In this document: one piece after another, positions 6,765 to 16,259 of the stretch | Numbering within the stretch: position 1 is the stretch's first letter | Layout of the letters: the number at the start of each line of letters is the position of its first letter | Assembly: GCA_012032775.1 (NCBI GenBank) | Contig: JAAUQO010000022.1 | Location: 1-42,754, forward strand | DNA: 42,754 bases | Reading direction: 5' to 3' | DNA from: Oscillochloris sp. | GTDB lineage: Bacteria > Chloroflexota > Chloroflexia > Chloroflexales > Chloroflexaceae | Made by a program: the position numbers and the translations under genes | Notes under the pieces: model-generated | Databases searched by the model: none | Seen by the model: only the letters and a program-made list of their open reading frames with translations | Told to the model about the DNA's origin: nothing

Positions 6765-9215
6765 ATGAACCGACAGATCTTCAGGACAGCACTTCGTAGC
6801 ATCAGCGCAGCCCTGCTGCTTGGCCTGTTGCTTGGCCTCTTCCCCGCCGGCTCGGCCCAGGCCGAACGCTGGACGACCACGCCCACGGCCTGGTGGTGGT
6901 TCAAAGGTACGACCCTTAGCCAGTTACAGGACAAAGTTGCCCAGGGGTATCGTATCACCGATCTGGAGATCGACGACACCTCGCCCTTCCGCGTCAGCGC
7001 GACACTGGTGAAGAACAGCGGCGATCACGCGAAAAGCTGGTGGTGGTACTACGGCGTTTCGATCGACGTTATTGTTGATAAAGTCAACCAGCACAAGGCG
7101 CGGATAATCGACCTTGAAACCTATGTTGTCAACGGCAGCCGCAAATATGCTGTGGTGATGGTCGGCAACACCGGCGCCGAGGCGAAAGGTTGGTGGTGGT
7201 ACGTCAACCTGAACTCGATTCAGGCGGTGAGCGACAAGCTCAACCAGCATGGCGCCCGCCTGATCGATATCGACACCTTTGTAAGCAACGGCAACCGCTA
7301 CTACAACGTGGTGATGATCCCGAACAGCGGCGCCGATGCGAGCGCCTGGTGGTGGTATGTCAATGTCTCGCCGCAAGTCATCAGCCAGAAACTCGACGAA
7401 CACAAAGCGCGCCTGATCGATATCGAGGGCCATGGCGACGGCACATTCACCGTGATTATGGAGAAGAACGACAGTTATACCTGGTGGTGGTACTACAACA
7501 TCTCGACGGTCAATCAGATCAAGCACCTGACAACCAAGCATAACGCGCGTGTCATCGACATCGAGCCGTATACCACAGCGGGACAGCAGCGCTACGCCGT
7601 GATCTTGCTGCCGAACGGCGCTGTGCCGAAGTACGATATCCCGGTGCGCGGCAAGGAAGTGCCGGAATTGAACGCCTTTGATGATGCGATGGTGGCGTTC
7701 ATGCAGGCCCGCGATATTCCCGGCGGCACGCTGGCGGTGATGAAGGACGGCGAGGTGGTGTTGGAACGCGGGTACGGCTGGAAGGATCAGGCCGAAACCA
7801 CGGCGATGCCGGCGAATGCGCTGCTGCGACTGGCCAGTGTAAGCAAGCCGTTCACAGCGGCGGTGATCCACAAACTGGCGGCGGAGAATCAGCTCAACCT
7901 CAGCGATCGGGCGTTCTGTCTGCCGGGCAGTCCGAACAACTGCCACTTGAATCTGACGCCCTGGCCGAATGCGGCAGTGTTCGACGCGCGGCTGCGCAAC
8001 ATCACCATTCAGCATCTGCTCGATCACGAAGGCGGCTGGGATCGCAGCGTCTCCGGCGATCCGATGTTCAAGGCCAAAGAGATCGCGAACGATATGGGTG
8101 TGGCCAGCCCGCCCAGTCAGACCAACATTGTACGCTGGGTGCTGGGCAAGTCGCTCGATTTCGCGCCCGGCAGCACGAGCGAATACTCGAACTTCGGCTA
8201 TCTGCTGCTCGGCCTGATCGCCGAGGATGTGACCGGCCAGAATTTCACGACCTACTTGCAGAACGAGATCATGAATCCGCTCGGCGTGGCCGATAGTGAG
8301 TTGACCCTTGGGCGCACCGTGGCGGCGTTGGCCAATCCCCGCGAGCCGTACTACAAGGACAGCGACAGCGGCGGCAGCGTCTATCCGCCCTACAATGTCG
8401 TAGCATGCCCCTACGGCTGCTGGGATCTGGAGCCGATGGAGGCCCACGGCGGGCTGATCGCCAGCGCCCGCGCAGTGGTCGAATTCCTCGACGGCTACTG
8501 GATCAGCGGCCAGCCACGCGACGGCAACGGCCAGAGTTGGGCCTTCTTCGGCAGCCTCGACGGCACCTGGACGATGGCGCGCCAACGATCCGACGGGATC
8601 AACATTGTCGCCCTGTTCAACCAGCGCTCCGATCCGTCCGGCCTCGACTACGCCGTGATCAAGGATATTCTCGACCAGGCGGCCGACGGGATCAGCACAT
8701 GGCCGAGCAGCAGCAGCCCAACGCCCGCGCCGAAGATCACGTTCAATCATGCCCTGGGCGCACCAGGCAGTTTCTTCAGCCTGCGGATGCGCGGCCTGGA
8801 GGCAAATGAAAGCTATCGGTTGGAGATCCGGCGCAGCGACCGCCAGGGCACGCTGTTGCGCACGGTTGAGCTGAACACCGACCCCGACGGCGCGATCGAC
8901 GCTATCCTCAACACCGAGGGTGTGGAACCCGGCGTGCTGATCGCACTGCTTTTGCCGGCGGTACAGCAGGCCCGTGAAGCGGCAAACGTCGTGGTTGAAG
9001 CTGAACTGGTGCGCGATCCGGCCGGTGGATTGAACGCAAATGATGACGCAACCATCGCACAAACGGAAAACAGCGCCGAGCCGGTGGCGATGGAGGAATT
9101 CGAACTGCTCGAAGATGCGCCGCAACGCGATCGCGAGGAAGGGTTCGACGCACCACTGATTGCGGTTGTGGCGCCACTGGAAAATCAGGTTTATCTGCCG
9201 ATGCTGATGCGGTAG
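6765..9215 (+). CDS. Secreted WWWY-repeat / serine beta-lactamase-like protein
   Basis: The 816-residue product starts with a signal peptide (KR-rich, then LLLGLLLGLFPAGSAQA, cleavage near 33). Five ~50-residue repeats (about 38-290) follow, each opening with WWW(F/Y) and containing an ARLIDI-like strand. They resemble the bacterial tandem repeat domain found with serine hydrolases such as polyglycine hydrolases. A class C beta-lactamase/penicillin-binding fold (about 305-640) has SVSK (S358, K361), YSN near 473 and HGG near 560. The C-terminal part looks like a beta-rich extracellular domain. The ATG at 6765 has AGGAGG a few nt upstream. It is probably an extracellular peptidase or esterase rather than an antibiotic-resistance enzyme; substrate unknown. 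Confidence 0.82.
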   Translation: MNRQIFRTALRSISAALLLGLLLGLFPAGSAQAERWTTTPTAWWWFKGTTLSQLQDKVAQGYRITDLEIDDTSPFRVSATLVKNSGDHAKSWWWYYGVSIDVIVDKVNQHKARIIDLETYVVNGSRKYAVVMVGNTGAEAKGWWWYVNLNSIQAVSDKLNQHGARLIDIDTFVSNGNRYYNVVMIPNSGADASAWWWYVNVSPQVISQKLDEHKARLIDIEGHGDGTFTVIMEKNDSYTWWWYYNISTVNQIKHLTTKHNARVIDIEPYTTAGQQRYAVILLPNGAVPKYDIPVRGKEVPELNAFDDAMVAFMQARDIPGGTLAVMKDGEVVLERGYGWKDQAETTAMPANALLRLASVSKPFTAAVIHKLAAENQLNLSDRAFCLPGSPNNCHLNLTPWPNAAVFDARLRNITIQHLLDHEGGWDRSVSGDPMFKAKEIANDMGVASPPSQTNIVRWVLGKSLDFAPGSTSEYSNFGYLLLGLIAEDVTGQNFTTYLQNEIMNPLGVADSELTLGRTVAALANPREPYYKDSDSGGSVYPPYNVVACPYGCWDLEPMEAHGGLIASARAVVEFLDGYWISGQPRDGNGQSWAFFGSLDGTWTMARQRSDGINIVALFNQRSDPSGLDYAVIKDILDQAADGISTWPSSSSPTPAPKITFNHALGAPGSFFSLRMRGLEANESYRLEIRRSDRQGTLLRTVELNTDPDGAIDAILNTEGVEPGVLIALLLPAVQQAREAANVVVEAELVRDPAGGLNANDDATIAQTENSAEPVAMEEFELLEDAPQRDREEGFDAPLIAVVAPLENQVYLPMLMR

Positions 9216-9300
9216 GCGACCGGAAACGGGGCTGGGCATAGGGTTCCGCGGAATCCAAAAGGCGAAAGGCAACATTGCCGCGCACTCGCCACTCGTACCA

Positions 9301-9332
9301 CCGGGCAGATCACAGTGATCTGCCCGGCTTTT
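9301..9332 (+). terminator. Rho-independent terminator
   Basis: CCGGGCAGATCAC is followed after one base by its perfect complement GTGATCTGCCCGG and then CTTTT. The gene on the plus strand ends at 9215 and the opposing gene ends at 9372, so the hairpin can stop transcription of the beta-lactamase-like gene. The opposite strand lacks a comparable T-run close to the stem. Confidence 0.8.
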
Positions 9333-9371
9333 GTGCAACCATGGCCCGGTTGCCCGGCGGTACCCTGGATT

Positions 9372-11893
9372 TTAGCGCAGCAACCCCAACTCTCCGGCGC
9401 GCACCAGCGCCTGTGTGCGGCTGGCGGCGTCGAGTTTGGCGAAGATGCGGTTGATATGTTTTTTGACCGTGCTCGGCGCCACCACTAACTGCGCGGCGAT
9501 GGCGGCATTGTCGAGGCCGGCGGCGATCAAGCGCAACACCTCAAGCTCGCGGATGGTGAGCGCATCGTCGCCTGATGGCTCGGCGGGCCATTCGTCCAGG
9601 GCCGCCAACAGGCGAGTGTAACCTTCCGGCTCGCCCAGAGTGCGCGCTGCCGCCACAAGCTGCCGGGCCTCGGCCTGTCGTCCAAGGCCGCGCAACGCCA
9701 GCGCCCGCAACACCATCGTTTCCAGCAGGCTGCGCCCGCGTCCGCCCGCTTCGGCCAGTGGTGCGAGGCGGTTCAGCAATGCGAGTGCTTCATCGTAGCG
9801 GCCTATGGCGAGCAGAATCCGCGCCCGGCCGAGATCGACCACTTCGTCGATCAAGCCGAGACCACTGCTCTCCCGGCTTTCGTGCAGCCATGCGACGGCG
9901 GCCCTGCGATTGCCGCGTTGCAAGGCTAATTCGGCCTGCAATACATCGAGCGAGCAACAAAAAACAGTGGCGTGTGACTGTTCGGCCAATTGTGCTGCCG
10001 CCGCGAGATGAACCTCGACCCGATCCAGTTGCTCGTGGGCCAGCGCGATCTCGGCCAGCGCCAGCAACGCCTCTAATCCGGCGGTGTCACCAAGCAGAGT
10101 GCGTTGTTGCGCCACCGGGCCGATCAAGTGTTCGGCGGCTGCAAGATCACCCCGCTCGGCGGCGATCATGCCCAACCCGACCCGGGCGATCTCGACCATG
10201 TGCTGATCGGGGGCACCGACGCGGGCCGCCAACTCGTGGGCCTGCTGATAGATCCGCTCGGCGGCCCGCAATTGCCCACGCAGGATCAGTACCTCGCCCA
10301 ACTGTACCAGTGCGATAAACTCGATCAACAGATTCGCGCCGGCGTGGGCGATCCGGATCGCTTCGCGGTAGGTAGCTTCGGCGGCGCGGGCATCGCCGGC
10401 AAGTTGGATATGCAAGCCGCGACCCACGGCGGCAATTGCACGCAGAAACGGCACATCGCTCCAGGCCTCGCCGTGTAATGCCGCAAGCTGCTCGGGATCG
10501 GGCAGCCGACCGCGCAAGACCGCGATGATCGCGCTCATGGTGCGCCGTTCAGCCGCCAATGCGTCAAGCGGCTCGGATAACGCCAGAGTCTCGGCGCCGG
10601 CCAGATCGCCGGCCAGCACCAGCAACCAGCCGCCCAACATCGCCAGGTGTGGGCGCCGCCGCAACGACTCGGGCAACGCCTCAAGCCAGGAGCGCAGGGT
10701 CACAATCTCGCCGCGAATAAGCATATCCCGGCCAAGCGTGGCAAGCAGATCGGCGGCCAGCGGCCAATCGGCGGCGGCAAGGGCATAGCTCATCGCCTCG
10801 TCGGGCAACTGGTGGGCGGCCAACCAGTGGGCGGCGCGACTACGGAGTTGTACGGCCAGAAGCGGTGATTCACGGGCAAGCTGGGTACGCAAAACATCGG
10901 CGAACAACTGATGGTAGCGAAACCAGTGCCGGTCGGGATCGAGCGGGATCAGAAACAAGCCGCGTCGCTCAACCTGATCGAGCATGCGCCGACTCCATGC
11001 CGTGTCGCCGGGCGGATCGAGCAGGGCTGCACAAAGCGGCGCATTCAGGCGATCGAGCACGGCGGTGCGCAGCAGGAAATCGCGCAACTCGGGCGATTGG
11101 CGCGCCAGCACCTCGGCGGCGACATAATCGAGCAAGAGCGGAGTTGCGCCGCTGAACACGGCCGGTTGTGCGGCGGGAAGCGGCTGATCGTGGCTGCTGA
11201 GCGCCGCCAGAATCAAGCCGGCGCCCCAGCCTTCGGTGCGGGCCACCAGAGCATCGACGGCGGTGGGATCGAGTTGGGCGCCGAGGAATTCGGCCAGCAA
11301 CTCGGAGGCTTCCGGCTCGGTAAAGCGCAAATCGACCGCCCGCACCTCCAGCAAGCGGCCACGCACCCGCAGCCGATCCAACGGCAACGGCGGACGCTCC
11401 CGGCTGATCAGCACCAGCCGCAACTGCGCCGGCGCATAATCGAGCAACTCGGTTATCCCGTGATGAATGGTGGGCGTCGTAATCACATGGTAATCGTCCA
11501 GCACCAGGGCCAGGGGTGCGGAACGCAGCGCCAACGCACTCAGCAGCGCCGCCGCCAGTGGGCCGGACTCACCGCCGGCGCGGCGTCGAGCCAGGCATCA
11601 GCTTCAGCAAGCAGATTCGGATCAACCTGTCGTAACGCCGCAAGCAGATACCGCCAGAAGCGGGCCGGATCATTGTCGCGCTCGTCGAGAGCCAGCCATG
11701 CCGCCGACGGACTGTCGGGGCGGGCGAGTGCCTGGGCGATCAGGGTCGTCTTCCCGGCGCCGGCCTGAGCGACCACCAGCGTCACACTTTGCGCGCGCTG
11801 CAAGCCCAGCCGCACTTGCAGCCGATCACGCGCCACCAGCAGCGGGCGCAACGGCGGCGGAAACAATTTAGTTAGCAGGAGTGGTTCACTCAT
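9372..11893 (-). pseudogene. MalT-like LAL transcription regulator, frameshifted
   Basis: Two minus-strand frames together make one large ATP-binding LuxR (LAL) regulator. Frame 1 (11893 to 11540) holds the start MSEPLLLTKLFPPP and the Walker A sequence AQAGAGKTTLI. Frame 2 (to 9372) continues with LVLDDYHVI, the winged-helix region, TPR-like repeats and a C-terminal LuxR HTH (LTIRELEVLRLIAAGL ... VKKHINRIFAKLDA). The break falls near 11550-11565, after AVSPAHW in frame 1; the other frame resumes with AAALLSALALRSAPL. All domains are otherwise intact, so either the gene was recently inactivated by a one-base indel or the sequence has an error. If intact, it would activate transcription in response to an inducer. 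Confidence 0.85.
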
Positions 11894-12130
11894 TGTAAGA
11901 TACAGGAATACGCCTTATCACCTCGTTCGCCCGCAGCCCTCAACCCGCAGCCCGCAGCCCTGATTACAAATCCCTGGCGATTTCTTCATCTGGACGCTAT
12001 TTCGTGCTGCTTGCCGTTTATAGTAGGCGTAATAGCATATCGTGTCCAGCTTGCGCCGCAAACCCAGCGCCGAATCGGAAAGGATACGCGACAGTGGCTG
12101 ACAGGGTGATAGTGCAGGAAAGCACGGTTC

Positions 12131-12157
12131 GCATTCTGCATTCTGCATTCTGCATTC
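12131..12157. repeat. 7-bp tandem repeat GCATTCT x4
   Basis: GCATTCT occurs three times in a row followed by GCATTC. The preceding 200 bp contain CAGCCC(GCAGCCC) strings and no gene. Similar GCATTC/GAATGC strings occur between bchC and bchX (about 31470-31625) and near 34010 and 41315. They seem to be a family of intergenic simple repeats in this genome. Confidence 0.7.
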
Positions 12158-12179
12158 GTTCCAGCCTGGAGGGGCTTGC

Positions 12180-12707
12180 ATGATTCAGCTCGGGCCATAT
12201 ATTCCTGCGGCAGCGCCGCTGTTCACTTTCACGTTATCGATTCAGGCCGGCGATCTCAGGCAGCACTGGGAACGCTGCAATATGCTGGCGAACTATGTCG
12301 CCGGGTATGTCGCCTTCCAATTCCCCGAGCGGGAATGGGCCGAAAACCTCATCTCCACCGTAACAAACGAACTCCTGGAAGCACTGGTGTTACTCGCACC
12401 GGATGCGAGCGATGTTGCATTCACCGTTCGCCAGTATGCCGATATTCTGGAATTGCAACTGAGCCACCACTTGCGCAGCGAGCTTGCAAGCGCGTATGCC
12501 GCATTTCTGGCCGAATTGCAGGGCAAAGAGGACGATCGCTACCTCGAACAACTCCGCCACGCCGAGCGGCCGGACCCCGGTTTTAATCAGTTGGGCCTGC
12601 TGATGCTGGCCCATGATTTTCACGCCCGGTTCAGCGCCTATCGCGAATCGTCCGTCGCACCTATCATCGTTGTTGTCAGCATTCCGACCACGGAGATCGC
12701 CGCATGA
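12180..12707 (+). CDS. slr1658-like regulator, degenerate HATPase type
   Basis: The 175-residue first gene of the signalling operon resembles the gene at 16260 (HWxRC motif near 30, same layout), which belongs to the slr1658-type family of small histidine-kinase-like ATPase proteins. Its N-box reads ELLEALVLLA (64-73): Ala68 replaces the Asn that binds Mg-ATP in functional members. The G-box region reads NQLGLLML instead of SGLGYL. I infer that ATP-dependent kinase activity is lost or altered. GGAGGGG lies just before the ATG at 12180. The stop overlaps the next start by 4 nt (12704), indicating translational coupling to the STAS-methyltransferase and a likely stable complex with it. Confidence 0.72.
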   Translation: MIQLGPYIPAAAPLFTFTLSIQAGDLRQHWERCNMLANYVAGYVAFQFPEREWAENLISTVTNELLEALVLLAPDASDVAFTVRQYADILELQLSHHLRSELASAYAAFLAELQGKEDDRYLEQLRHAERPDPGFNQLGLLMLAHDFHARFSAYRESSVAPIIVVVSIPTTEIAA

Positions 12708-13879
12708 GCCAGTTTACCGGCAATACCTACCGCCTGCGCTACGATCCGCTCAACCAGCAGGTTGATTTTGAGGGCATCTTGCGCCTCGCCGGCGACGAAG
12801 AAGTGAGCGCAGTGCTCAGCTATCTCGCTGAAGTCCACGATCAGGTGAGCGGAACATTGCGCCTGAGTTTCCGCCGCCTGCGCTATATCAATGCCGAAGG
12901 TATGCGCCTGCTCTCGCTGTTTGTGGCCTTCGCCCGCGGGCGCAATGCGCTCACGGTGAAACTGGTGGCGTCGAGTGTATTGGCCTGGAGCATGCGCCTG
13001 CTGCCGAATCTGCGCAGCCTCTGGGATGGGGTCGAACTTGCCGTCCACGACCAGGATTTCTACGGCAGCCAGGAGATCATCGAGGATACGGCCTTTATCC
13101 CGTTGTTACGCAATCAGACGCGGATTATCTGGCCGCAGGAGCGCGAGATTTTGGAGCGCCACGGGTTGCGGCGCGGCATGCGGGTGGCCGATATTTGCTG
13201 CGGCTGCGGCGATGTCGCACTGCTGGTGGCGCGCGAATTCAGCCCGCGCTATGTGCTCGGCGTCGATCATTCCGAGCCGGCGATCGGGTATGCGCGCAAT
13301 CTGCAAAACGAGTTCGAGCTGAGCAATGTCGAATTTCAGCGCGGCGATGCGACGGCGCTGATGATCGAGGACAACAGTTTCGATTTTGTGAGTTGCCGGC
13401 TCAGCTTGCAAATCTTCTCGCATCCCGAACAGATTATGCGTGAGTTGGTGCGGATCACACGGCCCGGCGGGCGGATTTATGTCACCGGCGAGGACTACGA
13501 TCTGGTGATCGGCCATCCGGAAGAGGCCGCCGTGCGCTACGCCTACGAGCGTACCGCCGCATACGCCAGCGAACTCGGCGTCGATCTGCGCAGCGGCCGG
13601 AAGCTGTTCAGCATGCTCACCGATATGCGGCTCGAAACCATCCAGTCCGACCATATCGTCGTCAGTACCACCAACACCGATCGCGAAGCCTTCGCCACCG
13701 TGGTGGAAAGTTGGCGCGATTTCACCGTTGAGCAGGTCGGCGGCAGCCTGGATCTGTCGGATAAGGATCGTGAATTATTGAGCCAGGGCTATGCGGCGCA
13801 TTTGCGCAGTATCCGTCGCGCCCACGGTTATGCCGCCTGGACAATTATCGCCTGCTCGGGCAAGAAGCCCCTTAGGTAG
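12704..13879 (+). CDS. STAS-like domain fused to SAM-dependent methyltransferase
   Basis: The 391-residue fusion has an N-terminal slr1659/STAS-like domain at about 1-115. It shares the FRRL...N..G....SLFV pattern with the stand-alone STAS protein at 16840. A class I methyltransferase domain follows at about 140-330, with motif I ADICCGCGD (162-170), acidic GVDHS (186-190), and post-motifs FDFVSCRLSLQ and RPGGRIYVTGED. In STAS antagonists the phosphorylated serine lies in D/N-S-S-G; here it is N63-A64-E65-G66, so the acceptor is gone and an acidic residue sits in its place. The substrate is unknown (small molecule or protein). Start and upstream stop overlap by 4 nt. Confidence 0.8.
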   Translation: MSQFTGNTYRLRYDPLNQQVDFEGILRLAGDEEVSAVLSYLAEVHDQVSGTLRLSFRRLRYINAEGMRLLSLFVAFARGRNALTVKLVASSVLAWSMRLLPNLRSLWDGVELAVHDQDFYGSQEIIEDTAFIPLLRNQTRIIWPQEREILERHGLRRGMRVADICCGCGDVALLVAREFSPRYVLGVDHSEPAIGYARNLQNEFELSNVEFQRGDATALMIEDNSFDFVSCRLSLQIFSHPEQIMRELVRITRPGGRIYVTGEDYDLVIGHPEEAAVRYAYERTAAYASELGVDLRSGRKLFSMLTDMRLETIQSDHIVVSTTNTDREAFATVVESWRDFTVEQVGGSLDLSDKDRELLSQGYAAHLRSIRRAHGYAAWTIIACSGKKPLR

Positions 13880-13883
13880 AACC

Positions 13884-16208
13884 ATGCAGATCTTGAAACT
13901 TCCGCGCATCTACGTCAGCCGGAGCTTCCGGCGCAAACTCCTGCTGTTCGTGCTGCTGGCGGTTGTGATCACCACCGTGGTGCAGTTCCTGTTCCTGATC
14001 AACAATTTCCGTGCGATCAGCGATTTTGCGCTGCAACAGAATACCGCCGGTATGGAACGGACGGTCGAAGAATTTTTGGCGAACTACGCCCAGGAGAAGG
14101 CGGTCAGCACGAGTTTGCAGATCCAGGCGGCCCAGGCGAACCTGGGTATTCTCGGCCGCACGGCTCAGAAACTGGTGGACAATTACGACACTATTCGCCG
14201 GGATCCAAGTGTGCTGAATCTGGCCCTGTTTCAGTCGGATCTGCGTGAAGTGCGCGGGGCGCTCACCGCCAATCCCGACGATGCCTACGAGATCTTTATC
14301 CAGCCGAGCCTGGCCGATGATCCGGCGGTGTTGGAATTGGTGCAAGTGAGCGGGTTGCTCAACCTGAGCATGGATGCCGTGGCCGCCGCCGACCCGAACA
14401 CGAATTTTATCTATTTTGTGGGCGGCGAAGATGCGCCTTTCACCCGCGGCTACCCGAACATCGGCCTGATCAATGTCGTCGGCGACAATATCGACCTTGA
14501 TTTCTGGCAGGACTATTTTCCCGGCAGCGTCGAGAATTGGTCGCGCTGGTATCGTGATCCGGCCCTGCAGGCCGAGATCCCCTCGCCGATCACCGTGATC
14601 GGCCCCTACGCCGACGCCGCCGGTCAGGGCGCCGTGGTAACCATGTTCTACCCGCTCTGGGATTACCAGAATGACCGTTTTGCCGGGGCGGTCGGGGTGG
14701 ATATTCGGCTCGACTCGATTATCGAGAACATTCTCTCGTTCCGGGTGGCCCGCACCGGCTTCGCGTTTTTGATGAACGGCAGCGGCGAAGTTGTAGCCAT
14801 GCCGGAGATTGGTTTTCAGTTGTTCGGGATCGACCTGACGCCGATCAATCAGGGTAGCCTGACATTCTATAGCGGTGCGTTGGCCAACTCGAACAGCCCG
14901 GCGGTGCAGGAGTTGGCGGCGGCGATCCAGACTAGCGATCGTGGGTTGCTGAACCTGGATCTGGCCCGCGAAGGCGAAGAACCACGCCGTGAACTGATCT
15001 CTTACGCCAGTTTGCCGGCGCTCTCTAATCCGGCCTATGGCCGCGATAGCTGGAAGATCGTGATTGCGGTGCCTGAGGCGGAAGTGTTTGAAGTGCTGAA
15101 TGAGACCGACGCCGCCGTGAATGCCGAGCGCAACCGGATCAGCCTGCTTTCGCTGGCGATTGTGTTTAGCTCGGTGGTGTTGGTGAGCCTGATCGCGGTG
15201 CGCTTCTCCTCAAGCGCTACGCGCGACCTGCGCACTCTGGCGGCGGCGGCCCGGCAAGTGTCGGCCAAACAGTACGACACCGATTTCCGGATCGAGAGCA
15301 GCGACGAGATCGGGCAACTCGGCCACACATTCCAGTCGATGACCCGCGAAATTCGCGATTACACCACCAACCTGGAACAAAAAGTCGCCGAACGCACTGT
15401 CGATTTGCAGCGGGCGAACAACGAGATCAGCCGCTTGAATTCGCAACTGCGCGACGAAAATCTGCGCCTCGGCGCCGAACTTGATGTCGCCCGGCGCTTG
15501 CAGATGATGGTGCTGCCGCCCGAATCGGAGACCAGTGCCGTTACCGAGTTGGATATCTCCTGCTTCATGCGGCCGGCCGATGAAGTGGGCGGCGACTACT
15601 ATGATGTGTTGCAAGTCGGCGATACGGTCTATCTCGGCATCGGCGACGTAACCGGCCACGGTTTGCCGGCCGGAATTATCATGCTGATGGCCCAAACCGC
15701 CTTCCTGACCCTTTCGCAGAGCGGCGAGGACGATATGGAGCGGATCGTCAGCTTGCTGAACAGCGTGCTGTACCGCAACATTGTTCGCATCCAGGAAGAC
15801 AAAAACATGACCCTGGCGGTGCTTCAGTACCGCAACCGGGCCGTGCGGATCGTCGGCCAGCACGAGTCGGTGCTGGTGTGTCGCGTCGATGGTGCGGTCG
15901 AAGTGATCGACACCATGGATCTCGGCTTGCCGATGGGTTTGGAGGAGAATATCAGCGAGTTTGTCGCGATGAAACAGCTTGAGTTGGCGAGCGGCGATGT
16001 GATGCTGCTGTATACCGATGGCGTAACGGAGGCCGAAAACGGGGAGCACAAGCAGTTCGGGATCGGCAATCTTATTCTGAGCCTGGCCAATGCCCGCGAC
16101 GGCTGCGCCGAGCAGATCAAGCAACACATCATGGACGATCTGTACGCATTTATCGGCGACACCCGCATCTACGACGACATCTCGCTGCTGGTGGTGAAAC
16201 AGAGGTAG
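13884..16208 (+). CDS. Membrane sensor PP2C-type (SpoIIE/RsbU) phosphatase
   Basis: The 774-residue protein has TM1 at about 18-40, an extracytoplasmic dCache-like sensor (about 45-415), TM2 at about 419-441, HAMP (to about 495), a coiled coil (LEQKVAERTVDLQRANNEI...) and a C-terminal PP2C/SpoIIE domain (about 550-774). Metal and core motifs are present: DEVGGDYYD (~565), GIGDVTGHG (~585), MGLEENISEF, YTDGVTEAE (~709) and DDISLLVV (~765). Its likely role is to dephosphorylate the STAS protein encoded downstream in response to an external ligand. The ATG at 13884 lies 4 nt after the previous stop; the longer frame overlaps the methyltransferase and lacks support. Confidence 0.9.
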   Translation: MQILKLPRIYVSRSFRRKLLLFVLLAVVITTVVQFLFLINNFRAISDFALQQNTAGMERTVEEFLANYAQEKAVSTSLQIQAAQANLGILGRTAQKLVDNYDTIRRDPSVLNLALFQSDLREVRGALTANPDDAYEIFIQPSLADDPAVLELVQVSGLLNLSMDAVAAADPNTNFIYFVGGEDAPFTRGYPNIGLINVVGDNIDLDFWQDYFPGSVENWSRWYRDPALQAEIPSPITVIGPYADAAGQGAVVTMFYPLWDYQNDRFAGAVGVDIRLDSIIENILSFRVARTGFAFLMNGSGEVVAMPEIGFQLFGIDLTPINQGSLTFYSGALANSNSPAVQELAAAIQTSDRGLLNLDLAREGEEPRRELISYASLPALSNPAYGRDSWKIVIAVPEAEVFEVLNETDAAVNAERNRISLLSLAIVFSSVVLVSLIAVRFSSSATRDLRTLAAAARQVSAKQYDTDFRIESSDEIGQLGHTFQSMTREIRDYTTNLEQKVAERTVDLQRANNEISRLNSQLRDENLRLGAELDVARRLQMMVLPPESETSAVTELDISCFMRPADEVGGDYYDVLQVGDTVYLGIGDVTGHGLPAGIIMLMAQTAFLTLSQSGEDDMERIVSLLNSVLYRNIVRIQEDKNMTLAVLQYRNRAVRIVGQHESVLVCRVDGAVEVIDTMDLGLPMGLEENISEFVAMKQLELASGDVMLLYTDGVTEAENGEHKQFGIGNLILSLANARDGCAEQIKQHIMDDLYAFIGDTRIYDDISLLVVKQR

Positions 16209-16259
16209 TGTCGAGCGCAGCACCGGCTCTGTCGATGCTGCGCCCTGGCTGAGGAATGT

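Noticed and set aside
6924-9338. 804-codon minus-strand ORF opposite the beta-lactamase-like gene
   Set aside because: Antisense shadow of a GC-rich gene; the plus frame has a signal peptide, repeats and catalytic motifs.
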